Shown here: one piece after another, positions 22,658 to 29,850 of the stretch
How the letters are laid out: each line of letters starts with the position of its first letter
How positions within the stretch are numbered: the stretch's first letter is position 1
From: a virus
Virus record (IMG/VR): IMGVR_UViG_3300044535_000346
Span: 1 to 29,869 of that record
Direction: 5' to 3' (one strand)
DNA: 29,869 nt
The notes under the pieces: model-generated
The model's input: the letters and a program-made list of their open reading frames with translations, nothing else
Told to the model about the DNA's origin: nothing
The model's database searches: none
Program-made: the position numbers and the translations under genes

Positions 22658-23053
22658 ATGGAAAACAAGCAAAAACCAGAACCGACCTATCCTTGCGGAT
22701 GGACTATCGAAACTCAAGCCAAAATTATCATTATGCACAAAGAAGGCATGGAGGCAATTCTCAGAACCGATTTGCATAACAACTCAAATCTACTGATCAA
22801 ATTTATGTCATTTACTTGGAAACTAATGGTCGACGGGCATCTCTACCAAGACCATTGCTCGATTGATGGCAACAAGGACAAAATAAATTGGGAAAACATT
22901 AACTACATTTTTAACGAGATTGACTTCCCAAAATTGACGGCTTATTTATTAGCCGAATACAAGCAAAAACTAGATTATTTTCAACATTGCTCAGATATCG
23001 AGGACCATATTCACGAAATATGGGATGGTGACTGGAAACATTTATACATTTAA
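22658..23053 (+). CDS. Hypothetical protein, acidic with many aromatic residues
   Basis: A 131-residue protein with no recognised family. It has a PTYPCGWTIE segment at the start, a helical middle, and several His, Asp and Trp residues near the end (HCSDIEDHIHEIWDGDWKHL). It is the first gene behind a host-type promoter, with the ATG seven bases after the -10-like element. The gene at 23058 follows after four bases. Confidence 0.7.
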   Translation: MENKQKPEPTYPCGWTIETQAKIIIMHKEGMEAILRTDLHNNSNLLIKFMSFTWKLMVDGHLYQDHCSIDGNKDKINWENINYIFNEIDFPKLTAYLLAEYKQKLDYFQHCSDIEDHIHEIWDGDWKHLYI

Positions 23054-23057
23054 GAAC

Positions 23058-23375
23058 ATGGAAAACAAAACAACAATAAAGAGCGTAGTAGAGTACATCC
23101 TAAAATCAAACCCCTCGTCTAGGGATAATGATTATCTGCTAACGCTATCTGTTTGGAGGGCACTTGAAATAGAGCCGTTAACAGAAACTGGATTTACCAC
23201 GCTACATGGTATGATTACTGGCAGGATTCCTGCACTTGAAACAATTAGCAGGTGGAGGCGAAGATTACAACAATTAAATCCAGACCTCAGAGGCTTACAA
23301 TACGAGAAGCGACACGCACACATTATTGAGCGATTAGATGAGTTAGGATATAATACGACCGGTCATGTATCATAG
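23058..23375 (+). CDS. Hypothetical protein, possibly DNA-binding
   Basis: I take the ATG at 23058, giving 105 residues. The frame is open further upstream to 23025, but that part lies inside the previous gene. The protein has a SSRDNDYLLTLSVWRALEIE segment (about 20-39) and a basic helix TISRWRRRLQQLNPDLRG (about 65-82). That combination recurs in small phage proteins of unknown function and could contact nucleic acid. It overlaps the methyltransferase-like gene by 11 bases. Confidence 0.65.
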   Translation: MENKTTIKSVVEYILKSNPSSRDNDYLLTLSVWRALEIEPLTETGFTTLHGMITGRIPALETISRWRRRLQQLNPDLRGLQYEKRHAHIIERLDELGYNTTGHVS

Positions 23376-23934
23376 TGCAATAAAAAAATTTAAAGAGTAT
23401 ACAGAAACTCAATCGCTTTATTTTGAGCAGGATGGGTTTTACGGAATGGTATACGATCTTGAGGAACGCAATCCACCAATCATAGTTAACAAAGCAGATT
23501 TCATTTACTGCGAACTTCCATGGTTAAAGGGCTATTCAATTTTTAATAAACGAGCCAAATCGGACTCAATTAATGACTGGAAATATTTGTTACTCTCAGC
23601 AAGGAAACTAGCAATCGATTTAGGAATGCCCTATTATTTTGCAGGTAACAAGCAATTTGCAAAGGTTTTTACTACCGAATACCAAGTACCAATGAAATGG
23701 CATATACATAATTGCGAAGTTATAATTTATACTAATGACCCAATTTATGTTACCGATTCCAACGATCTAATTGATGCCTTATATTCCAGACATAACAAAG
23801 GAATGGACATGGCGTGTGGATATGGCTATTTAGGTAAAAAGGCACTAGAGCATAACAAGACCGCAATATTGATGGACATTAATCCTTATTGCATTGGCTA
23901 CATTAAAGACGTACTACTAAAAAAACAACTATGA
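23365..23934 (+). CDS. SAM-dependent methyltransferase-like protein
   Basis: A 189-residue protein with two methyltransferase-like motifs. MDMACGYGYLG (147-157) with ILMDINPYC (168-176) is a good AdoMet-binding motif I. YCELPW (48-53) stands where amino-methyltransferases carry DPPY or DPPW. The order, motif IV before motif I, is that of beta-class DNA methyltransferases and is the same as in the gene at 27170. The first Asp of DPPW is replaced by Glu and the next Pro by Leu, so activity on adenine is uncertain. It may modify phage DNA against host restriction, or may have become a different AdoMet enzyme. Confidence 0.55.
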   Translation: MYHSAIKKFKEYTETQSLYFEQDGFYGMVYDLEERNPPIIVNKADFIYCELPWLKGYSIFNKRAKSDSINDWKYLLLSARKLAIDLGMPYYFAGNKQFAKVFTTEYQVPMKWHIHNCEVIIYTNDPIYVTDSNDLIDALYSRHNKGMDMACGYGYLGKKALEHNKTAILMDINPYCIGYIKDVLLKKQL

Positions 23935-24098
23935 CAAGCGTAGAATTTTTACTCGATTGGCTTAAAAGAAACCACCCACAAGTTGAATTGGGTCCAGAGC
24001 AAAAAAACCATTTTCTTTTGTTAGAAAAAATCGAATGGCAGAACCAATACAATCTGGGGTTTGCGAAGGCAAAGGACATTTATCTGGACTCAGAATGA
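23931..24098 (+). CDS. Small hypothetical protein
   Basis: A 55-residue frame with ATGA overlaps at both ends (23931-23934 and 24095-24098). The protein begins MTSVEFLLDWLKRNHP and ends FAKAKDIYLDSE. This resembles short helical phage proteins with an N-terminal VEWL-type segment, whose function is unknown. The double overlap is strong support for coding. Confidence 0.65.
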   Translation: MTSVEFLLDWLKRNHPQVELGPEQKNHFLLLEKIEWQNQYNLGFAKAKDIYLDSE

Positions 24099-24331
24099 GT
24101 AAAAGCAAAGCCTATAAAGACCTATTGTTTGGAGAGTTATATTGTAACTGCGAATCCATTGCGACTAAATTTTTTGGAGTTGCCATTAAAAAATTGGACT
24201 GGGAAGATGAGTATCAATTCCTAACTTTTGACGGAGTTAAAATAGGCAAGGCAAAATACTGCACAAAGGTATTTGAGAAAAATACTCTGTTAGAACATAG
24301 ACCGCTAATCGATGAAGCACGAGGAAAGTAA
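24095..24331 (+). CDS. Small hypothetical protein
   Basis: The ATG at 24095 overlaps the previous stop by ATGA and gives 78 residues. An upstream start at 24035 in the same frame would lie inside the previous gene. The protein has ELYCNCESIATKFFGVAIKK near its middle and a basic C-terminus. I do not recognise it. It overlaps the nuclease gene by 20 bases and belongs to the same operon. Confidence 0.6.
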   Translation: MSKSKAYKDLLFGELYCNCESIATKFFGVAIKKLDWEDEYQFLTFDGVKIGKAKYCTKVFEKNTLLEHRPLIDEARGK

Positions 24332-24665
24332 CTTACAGATATCCTGCGTGACTTGGTTTAGATACCAATATCCAGAACTCCGATTAAACTTATTTTCGGT
24401 TCCCAATGGAGGGCATCGCAGAATTGAAACTGCAGTATGGATGCAAAAGGAGGGTTCCGTTTCTGGCGTATCGGATTTGATTTTACTTGCACCGAGTAAA
24501 GGATTATGTGCTTTGCTGATTGAACTCAAGATAAAACCAAATAAGCAGAGCAAAAACCAAATAGAATTTCAGAAAGCAACCGAGCGATTGGGTTGCTACA
24601 AATACATAGTTTGTTACACCCTAGAACAATTTAGAGATGAAATCAGCGACTACCTTAAAAGTTAA
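24312..24665 (+). CDS. VRR-NUC domain nuclease
   Basis: The 117-residue protein is a complete stand-alone VRR-NUC domain. It has an N-terminal Glu (Glu4 or Glu5), VPNGGHRR (30-37), then SGVSDLIL (51-58) with catalytic Asp55, and LLIELK (68-73) with Glu71 and Lys73. A Gln (83) follows, as in the PD-(D/E)XK superfamily. Stand-alone phage members of this family act on branched or flapped DNA during replication or recombination. It is part of the early operon, just upstream of the sigma factor. Confidence 0.8.
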   Translation: MKHEESNLQISCVTWFRYQYPELRLNLFSVPNGGHRRIETAVWMQKEGSVSGVSDLILLAPSKGLCALLIELKIKPNKQSKNQIEFQKATERLGCYKYIVCYTLEQFRDEISDYLKS

Positions 24666-24795
24666 CGTACCAATTACATTTATTGACCATTGCAATGTCA
24701 ACGGAATCGATTTAAAGGCTTGGTATAAATGGAGGCTACACATAGCCAGAGAATCAAAGAAACTCTACCAAAAAAGGAATGAGATAGACAAATGA
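24637..24795 (+). CDS. Small basic hypothetical protein upstream of the sigma factor
   Basis: A 52-residue frame starts 29 bases inside the nuclease gene and ends with an ATGA overlap on the sigma factor start. The protein is basic, with WYKWRLHIARESKKLYQKRN near the end. The ATGA link and the exact filling of the gap support it. Short proteins co-encoded with ECF sigma factors are sometimes anti-sigma factors, but those are usually larger and often membrane-bound. No such role is shown here. Confidence 0.6.
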   Translation: MKSATTLKVNVPITFIDHCNVNGIDLKAWYKWRLHIARESKKLYQKRNEIDK

Positions 24796-25388
24796 CGTTA
24801 ATGCTCGTGGATATAGGCAAACGCCACAAGGAGTGGATTCGTATAGCGATATATGTTGGCTCACCTATATCCACCGCAGAGGACATGGTACAGAATATGT
24901 ACCTAAAATTGGCAGACATGCAGATTCGCGAAGGATCGTTAAATCGGATTCAAAACAATAATGGCTCAGTTAATACCGTATATGTATTTAAGATGCTATC
25001 TAACCTTGTAGTCGATGAAGTACGCAGAGGCTCTAAGGAAACGAATCTAGACGATTCAATAGATATCCCTATCAATGACGAGATAGTTGACGATAGGGCT
25101 TACAATGACCTCATAGAGCACATCAAAGTAGTTATCGATGATATGCACCAATACGACAAGATGCTTTTAGAACTGCATTTTGTATACGACATGAGCATGA
25201 GGGCAATTCAACGCAAAACAGATATACCAACACATTCAATATTTAACACACTAAAAAATGCAAAACAAAAAATCAAGCAGGAAACTAGTCAGAGATACAT
25301 TAAATATATCCGAGACCGAAACGACAGAGAAACCGATGATGGGATTGGGCGACCTAATCCAGAAAGTAACGAAGGCGACTGGTATTGA
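24792..25388 (+). CDS. Phage sigma factor, sigma-70 family, ECF-like
   Basis: The 198-residue protein shows the two domains of a group IV (ECF) sigma factor and lacks region 3. Region 2 is at about 12-80: STAEDMVQNMYLKL (27-40) matches the core-binding helix, and VFKMLSNLVVDEVRRGSK (65-82) matches the -10 recognition part. Region 4 is at about 107-162: YDKMLLELHFVYDMSMRAIQ (121-140), then an HTH with IPTHSIFNTLKNAKQKIKQ. A charged tail follows (165-198). It probably directs host RNA polymerase to the five AAC-N15-CGTTATAT promoters. The gene lies mid-operon in the early region and overlaps the next gene. Confidence 0.75.
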   Translation: MTLMLVDIGKRHKEWIRIAIYVGSPISTAEDMVQNMYLKLADMQIREGSLNRIQNNNGSVNTVYVFKMLSNLVVDEVRRGSKETNLDDSIDIPINDEIVDDRAYNDLIEHIKVVIDDMHQYDKMLLELHFVYDMSMRAIQRKTDIPTHSIFNTLKNAKQKIKQETSQRYIKYIRDRNDRETDDGIGRPNPESNEGDWY

Positions 25389-25689
25389 GAAAGCCGTCAA
25401 ATTTATTGCTGGAGAAGATTGTGGATGCGATGCCAGACGAGAGAAACTGAACAAATTGTTCCCAATCAAAAAACCGCTTTGTTTAACTGAGGACGAATAT
25501 AATTGGTTAACAGAGTTTAGAGAAGGCAAAACAGATACGCTAACTGGGGTAGAAAGCAAAACGCTAAGTGCCATTTATACAAGAGTATTCCAGATAAGAA
25601 AAACATATAGCCCATGCCATTGCGACCCAAATGCGTGGAACGAATTAATCGGTAACTTAAATGACATCTACAACACATACCAAAATTGA
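25258..25689 (+). CDS. Hypothetical protein with GEDCGCD motif
   Basis: The 143-residue protein has a core recognisable from Bacteroidota phages: GLGDLIQKVTKATGIEKAV (29-47), then FIAGEDCGCDARREKLNKLF (49-68) and a C-terminal PCHCDP. The paired cysteines may bind a metal. The function is not known. The start is uncertain. ATG 25258 gives a Lys/Ser-rich N-terminus but overlaps the sigma gene by 131 bases; ATG 25336 or 25339 would begin just before the core. Homologues often carry a basic N-terminal tail, so I keep the longer form. Confidence 0.65.
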   Translation: MQNKKSSRKLVRDTLNISETETTEKPMMGLGDLIQKVTKATGIEKAVKFIAGEDCGCDARREKLNKLFPIKKPLCLTEDEYNWLTEFREGKTDTLTGVESKTLSAIYTRVFQIRKTYSPCHCDPNAWNELIGNLNDIYNTYQN

Positions 25690-25858
25690 GGATTATCCAA
25701 AATACCAAGGAGTATTTGCTACTCGATTGAATGACGAGATTTTTAGAATTTACAAGCACCAAATTTTGTTTGCGGAGTTCTATGATATCGAGGCTGGACA
25801 AGAATACCTTAACAAAATAACTAATGGCAAAAGCGATAGTAATACCAGCACAGATTGA
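25661..25858 (+). CDS. Small hypothetical protein
   Basis: A 65-residue protein that overlaps the previous gene by 29 bases and the next by 35. It has a YQGVFATRLNDEIFRIYKHQ segment and a polar C-terminus. No family is recognised. The operon continues through it without a gap. The overlaps are larger than the usual ATGA, so confidence is moderate. Confidence 0.55.
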   Translation: MTSTTHTKIEDYPKYQGVFATRLNDEIFRIYKHQILFAEFYDIEAGQEYLNKITNGKSDSNTSTD

Positions 25859-26204
25859 AGGGATAAGCACCAGAGCAGATAGGACATTAAAGATTACCAT
25901 ATCTACTCAAGAGATGCCACCGAGCGAAGCAGGGCGTTTATTTGCATTGAACCAGAAAATGTCTTACATCGCAATCAAGGAGGAATCGTTCCAACAATCA
26001 GAAGTTGACATGGTCGAAGGGCTGGCAGTTAATCCAGACGATACCAAGCAAAGAACTCCAAGCCAAAGGCTCAGAGCGATACTCTATGTAAGTTGGAAAG
26101 AATGCGACGAAGGGCATCCTGCGTTTGATTCGTTTTACGCTCAAAAGATTGAACGCATAATTACCCATTACAAAGACAAGTTAGATGCGTTAAAATTAGA
26201 TTAG
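25824..26204 (+). CDS. Conserved hypothetical phage protein
   Basis: A 126-residue protein with an N-terminal strand region (TLKITISTQEMPPSEAGRLF, about 21-40) and a C-terminal segment TPSQRLRAILYVSWKE (about 78-93) followed by FDSFYAQKIERIITHYKDKL. I recall this layout from Bacteroidota-phage proteins in the DNA-metabolism region, with no known activity. It ends the operon, as a new promoter follows. Confidence 0.65.
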   Translation: MAKAIVIPAQIEGISTRADRTLKITISTQEMPPSEAGRLFALNQKMSYIAIKEESFQQSEVDMVEGLAVNPDDTKQRTPSQRLRAILYVSWKECDEGHPAFDSFYAQKIERIITHYKDKLDALKLD

Positions 26205-26232
26205 GAAACCTCAACAATTATTTGTATATTTG
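26201..26232 (+). promoter_or_regulatory. Weak host-type promoter
   Basis: TATATTTG (26225-26232) matches TAnnTTTG. The -33 part is only TTAG (26201-26204), 20 bases upstream. The ATG at 26237 follows four bases after it. Confidence 0.45.
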
Positions 26233-26236
26233 GAAA

Positions 26237-26545
26237 ATGGAAATCAGCGTAGAACAACAACAAGACGAGGATAGGGCTAGGAAATTCATTGAAAAACACT
26301 CGTGGAAATTTGCCAAAACAATGCCTTGGTCTCCTCATTTTTATGTAGTCAAAACATCATTGCATCCTCAAGACCAATTAGAGTTTGATTGGTTTGTAAC
26401 TGCATCGAGGATATACGGCAGACAAATGAAATGGGGCAAAAAAGAATCTAAGCCTTACTGGTTTATTGATAACTATAAATACTGGACAATGATGTTCCCA
26501 GTTGAAGAAACGATCATTCTCAATAGAGCAAAACACCATGTATAA
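26237..26545 (+). CDS. Hypothetical protein, Trp-rich
   Basis: I take ATG 26237 (102 residues). An in-frame TTG at 26222 would overlap the promoter. The protein contains HSWKFAKTMPWSPHFYVVKT (about 21-40) and many aromatic residues after it. Proteins of this type recur in phages, often near DNA-modification genes, with no proven role. The stop overlaps the glycosyltransferase-like gene by 8 bases. If the promoter is real, the message is nearly leaderless. Confidence 0.65.
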   Translation: MEISVEQQQDEDRARKFIEKHSWKFAKTMPWSPHFYVVKTSLHPQDQLEFDWFVTASRIYGRQMKWGKKESKPYWFIDNYKYWTMMFPVEETIILNRAKHHV

Positions 26546-27173
26546 TACAATTCCCATAGCCATCCAATGCGTTCCAAAACGCAAAGACCATGTCGATAAA
26601 ATGATATTAGAACTCAGAGAAATGGGGTTTATTAATATTATCCCTTTTTACGATCATGAATATAAGGGTACGCTATATAATTTTAAACGCATCATGACTG
26701 GGAATTATGGCATGTCTACTCATTTATTGGTTCTACAAGACGATGTTATTTTTGCGGATAATTTTGCAGACCATTTGATGGAACTGATTAAATTCAATCA
26801 TCATTGCATCAGTTTATTTGCACCACCTAGAAAAGTATACAAGCAACAACTGGACATAGGAACGAGGTTGTACATTGAGAAAAACTTCTTATGGTGCCAA
26901 GCCGTTTTATATCGTACAGATTTTCGCATGGGTTTAATGACACACAATTATAGCGATGCTCAATTAAAGGAGATAAGAGGCAAACACGATGATGTTATGG
27001 TAGGGCAATACGCAAAGGACACAAAGCAATATGTATTGATTACCATCCCTAGCATCGTTCAACATGATATCGCAATTCCTAGCACTCTAGGAACTGCACC
27101 AAAAATAGGAAGCATTACAAGAGAATCGTCTTTATTTTATACCATACCTCCAGATTACTTTAAACAATCATGA
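26538..27173 (+). CDS. Glycosyltransferase-like protein (GT-A type)
   Basis: From ATG 26538 the protein has 211 residues; a longer frame from 26502 lies inside the previous gene. It opens with a strand-helix pair (IPIAIQCVPKRKDHVDKMIL), then LLVLQDDVIFADNF (63-76). The QDDV fits the Asp-containing metal motif of GT-A glycosyltransferases. HDDVMVGQYA (150-159) and PSIVQHD (171-177) follow, and also occur in phage glycosyltransferase-like proteins. It could add sugars to modified phage DNA or to a protein. No base-hydroxylating enzyme is visible in the window, so the acceptor is unknown. The methyltransferase overlaps by ATGA. Confidence 0.55.
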   Translation: MYNTIPIAIQCVPKRKDHVDKMILELREMGFINIIPFYDHEYKGTLYNFKRIMTGNYGMSTHLLVLQDDVIFADNFADHLMELIKFNHHCISLFAPPRKVYKQQLDIGTRLYIEKNFLWCQAVLYRTDFRMGLMTHNYSDAQLKEIRGKHDDVMVGQYAKDTKQYVLITIPSIVQHDIAIPSTLGTAPKIGSITRESSLFYTIPPDYFKQS

Positions 27174-27757
27174 ATAAGGCAGAATGTAAATCAATCCTCG
27201 ATTATCAGCAGTTCCCAACTTATGATATCCTTTGGTGTGACCCACCATGGGAGGAGCGTATGACCAAATGGTTTAGAACCAAATTAACAAAGGATGCAGG
27301 GATTAAAACTGATTTTACCTTTGAGCAGATTATCGATAAACTAGGGGCGTTAGCAAATCCATCAAAGCCACTCTACATAGAATATGACATAAAGCATTAC
27401 ATCAATGTCATTGCCAGATTGAGTAAGCATGGACATAATTTTGTTAATGTCTCAGAGCATCCCCTATACGACAAAAGCCGATTCGTTATCCTTGCGTTCA
27501 ATACAGATAAATTCCCTACCGCAGAAACAAATGGAATAACCGCCATAAAGGAAACGCTGAATCAATACCAAGCACCGCAATTAATATTTGATCCGTTTGC
27601 AGGATTAGGAATTACTGCAAAGGCAGTTATAAACGCAGGGCACTATTATCATGGCTCGGAAATTAATCCATCCAGATACGCAAAGTTGCAGGGAGTAATC
27701 GAACAAAACGGACATAATAAAAAAGGAGATGAAAAAACACACGCAGGTTTATCTTAA
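27170..27757 (+). CDS. DNA adenine N6-methyltransferase-like protein
   Basis: The 195-residue protein has catalytic motif IV as DPPW (24-27). The AdoMet motif I, FDPFAGLGITAKA (140-152), comes later, followed by GSEINPSRY (162-170). Motif IV before motif I is the beta-class order. Such phage enzymes protect DNA from host restriction or replace a host methylation pattern. A clear target-recognition domain is not visible, so specificity cannot be read. It is flanked by the glycosyltransferase-like gene (ATGA) and an HNH nuclease gene (29-base overlap), a pairing that could be a modification-and-cut unit. Confidence 0.7.
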   Translation: MNKAECKSILDYQQFPTYDILWCDPPWEERMTKWFRTKLTKDAGIKTDFTFEQIIDKLGALANPSKPLYIEYDIKHYINVIARLSKHGHNFVNVSEHPLYDKSRFVILAFNTDKFPTAETNGITAIKETLNQYQAPQLIFDPFAGLGITAKAVINAGHYYHGSEINPSRYAKLQGVIEQNGHNKKGDEKTHAGLS

Positions 27758-27989
27758 TCATTTCGGTTACGATACTAGCGATTTTATTCCTTGTGAATGT
27801 TGCGGAACTAAAGCCGTAGACATCCATCATATTGAATCGCGTGGAATGGGGGGTACTAAAAATGCGGATATCATCGACAATCTACAAGCGTTATGCAGGG
27901 AATGTCACATGAAATTTGGTGATAAAAAGGAATACAAAAACTGGCTGAAATCTATACACGAACAAAAATTGAGTACCATAAAAAAATAA
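27729..27989 (+). CDS. HNH endonuclease
   Basis: The 86-residue protein is a short HNH nuclease. CECC (22-25) and CREC (56-59) form a zinc-binding pair. HHIE (33-36) holds the catalytic histidine, GMGGTKNADIIDN (39-51) the loop and Asn, and His60 follows the second pair. In tailed phages a small HNH protein near terminase can help packaging cuts; others are homing enzymes. Proximity to the presumed terminase genes beyond the right edge favours the first role. Pairing with the adjacent methyltransferase is another option. Confidence 0.8.
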   Translation: MKKHTQVYLNHFGYDTSDFIPCECCGTKAVDIHHIESRGMGGTKNADIIDNLQALCRECHMKFGDKKEYKNWLKSIHEQKLSTIKK

Positions 27990-27993
27990 AGCG

Positions 27994-28098
27994 ATGGACA
28001 AAATAACTACCCAAGAGCGGTTACTAATTTTACTGGAACTATGCGTTGCATTTCCTTTATTGATTCTAGTAGCCCTAACATATAATCGTAAGCCATGA
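27994..28098 (+). CDS. Short single-span membrane peptide
   Basis: A 34-residue frame fills the gap after the HNH gene and ends by ATGA on the next gene. It has a hydrophobic span LLILLELCVAFPLLILVALT and a basic tail (YNRKP). I see no relative. A tiny inner-membrane protein in the early region could act in host takeover or superinfection exclusion, which is speculation. Confidence 0.5.
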   Translation: MDKITTQERLLILLELCVAFPLLILVALTYNRKP

Positions 28099-29219
28099 AA
28101 ATCTACTCAAAGCAGAATGTACTAGAGGCTGGGTTAGATAGGATGCGTTACCTATTTGATGAGTTTGAAAATATTTATGTCAACATAAGCGGAGGCAAGG
28201 ATTCAACAATCGTTTATAACCTAGCCATGCAAGTAGCCACAGAAAAAAATAGGCTACCTCTCAATGTTCTGTTTCTAGACCAAGAAGCCGAGTGGGATGC
28301 GACGATTGATTATGTAAAAGAGATTATGTATTCTCCAAATGTTAAACCCTTTTGGTTTCAAATCCCTTTTCGCATGACCAATAGCACCAGCCAATTTGAT
28401 GCCTTTGTAAATACTTGGGGTGCAAATGAGGAGTGGCTCAGAGAGAAGGACCCCATCGCGATACACGAGGCAGGATGGAAAACAGATAGGTTTCATCCGT
28501 TCTTTGAGGAATTTATGGCTCACTATCATCCAAACGAAAAGGCAATCCACATCGCAGGTGTAAGGGGTGAGGAGAGTCCAAGCCGATTGTTAGGGTTAAC
28601 CAATGCCTCAACTTACAAATGGATTACTTGGGGTAAATCATTGAATGGCTCAAAAGGTCACTATAATTTTTACCCTATCTACGATTGGAGTTACAAGGAT
28701 GTCTGGAAATACATTCTCGATAATAAGTTAAAATACAACCTCGTTTACGATTACCAATATCAGCATGGGATTCCAGTCAACAAGATGCGTATCTCAAACC
28801 TCCATCATGAAACTGCAATCCATCAGTTGTTCTACATGGCAGAAGTCGAGCCAGAGAATTACAATAAATTATGTGCTAGAATACATGGCATCGATTCAGC
28901 AGTAAAGAGCAATAGCGGTGGATTCTTTGTTTACGAGTTGCCCTTTATGTTTTCTGACTGGAAGGAGTATAGAGATTTCCTATTAGAGAACCTCATACAA
29001 GACGAGGCAGAGAAGATTAAGTTCCGTAAAGCGTTCGCTCAACAGGAGGCAATCTATGAGCCTTATATGGCAAACAAAATGTTCAAGGTGCATGTGCAAA
29101 CTATTGTGGCAAATGATATCAGCCATACCAAGTTATCCAATTTCGACAGATCGCGAGAATGTTATGAAGTACGCAAAAGATTAAAACTAGAAAATGAAAA
29201 CGATACACGAGTTAATTAA
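28095..29219 (+). CDS. PAPS reductase-like PP-loop protein (IbrA type)
   Basis: The 374-residue protein belongs to the PAPS-reductase/ATP-PPase superfamily. SGGKDS (32-37) is the PP-loop, LFLDQEAEW (59-67) follows the second strand, and GVRGEESPSR (155-164) is the third conserved motif. The length and its pairing with a ParB-like gene downstream match IbrA of the IbrA/IbrB pairs found in phages and mobile elements. IbrA and IbrB of E. coli prophages are known as activators of eib genes; their chemistry is not settled. Related PP-loop proteins (DndC) put sulfur into DNA. It is not an ordinary sulfate-assimilation enzyme, since no such pathway genes are near. Confidence 0.75.
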   Translation: MKIYSKQNVLEAGLDRMRYLFDEFENIYVNISGGKDSTIVYNLAMQVATEKNRLPLNVLFLDQEAEWDATIDYVKEIMYSPNVKPFWFQIPFRMTNSTSQFDAFVNTWGANEEWLREKDPIAIHEAGWKTDRFHPFFEEFMAHYHPNEKAIHIAGVRGEESPSRLLGLTNASTYKWITWGKSLNGSKGHYNFYPIYDWSYKDVWKYILDNKLKYNLVYDYQYQHGIPVNKMRISNLHHETAIHQLFYMAEVEPENYNKLCARIHGIDSAVKSNSGGFFVYELPFMFSDWKEYRDFLLENLIQDEAEKIKFRKAFAQQEAIYEPYMANKMFKVHVQTIVANDISHTKLSNFDRSRECYEVRKRLKLENENDTRVN

Positions 29220-29850
29220 AGCCGAGTACGAAAAATCCTGCTACAAGGAATCATTCGTCTACGAACTAAGGGAGTGGATTCACAAAGAACTCAGCCCATT
29301 AAAGGAACAACCGATTGATTTTGTTCGATGGGTACCTATTGGAGAAGTCCAAGCCAATGACTACAATCCAAATAGCGTAGCCAAAAATGAGATGCGTTTA
29401 CTTTACACATCAATCCTGCATGATGGCTATACGCAACCAGTTGTAACCATTTGGGATGAAACGATTGGCAAGTATGTTATAGTCGATGGGTTCCACCGAT
29501 ATTTTACCTGCAAGACCAATAAGGATATTCTAGAGCGTAACAATGGAATGTTACCAATCGTTGTAATTAACAAGGATATCAATGATCGTATGGCATCGAC
29601 AGTCCGACACAATAGAGCCAGAGGGAAACACTCCGTTAATGGAATGAGCAACATGGTTTTCCAGATGCTCGATAACGGATGGTTAGATGCGGATATCTGC
29701 AACGAGTTAGGAATGGAACCAGATGAACTATTGCGTTTAAAACATATTACTGGGTTCTCCAAACTATTTATGAATGTCGAGTACCAGAAGGCATGGGAAA
29801 CTCATAAACAAACCAAGATAAGACAAGATTATGAAAAACAAAAAAAATAA
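29194..29850 (+). CDS. ParB/Srx-like protein (IbrB type)
   Basis: The 218-residue protein has a ParB N-terminal domain. VPIGEVQANDYNPN (47-60) is followed by YVIVDGFHRYF (94-104) with the GFHR box, and then RHNRARGKH (138-146), the phosphate-binding signature of this fold. A helical segment with a possible HTH follows (about 165-190, DICNELGMEPDELLRLKHI). Members of this fold bind and hydrolyse nucleotides, bind DNA, or act as nucleases. It overlaps the IbrA-like gene by 26 bases, so the two are made together. A place before the terminase is common for ParB-like phage genes. Confidence 0.75.
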   Translation: MKTIHELIKAEYEKSCYKESFVYELREWIHKELSPLKEQPIDFVRWVPIGEVQANDYNPNSVAKNEMRLLYTSILHDGYTQPVVTIWDETIGKYVIVDGFHRYFTCKTNKDILERNNGMLPIVVINKDINDRMASTVRHNRARGKHSVNGMSNMVFQMLDNGWLDADICNELGMEPDELLRLKHITGFSKLFMNVEYQKAWETHKQTKIRQDYEKQKK

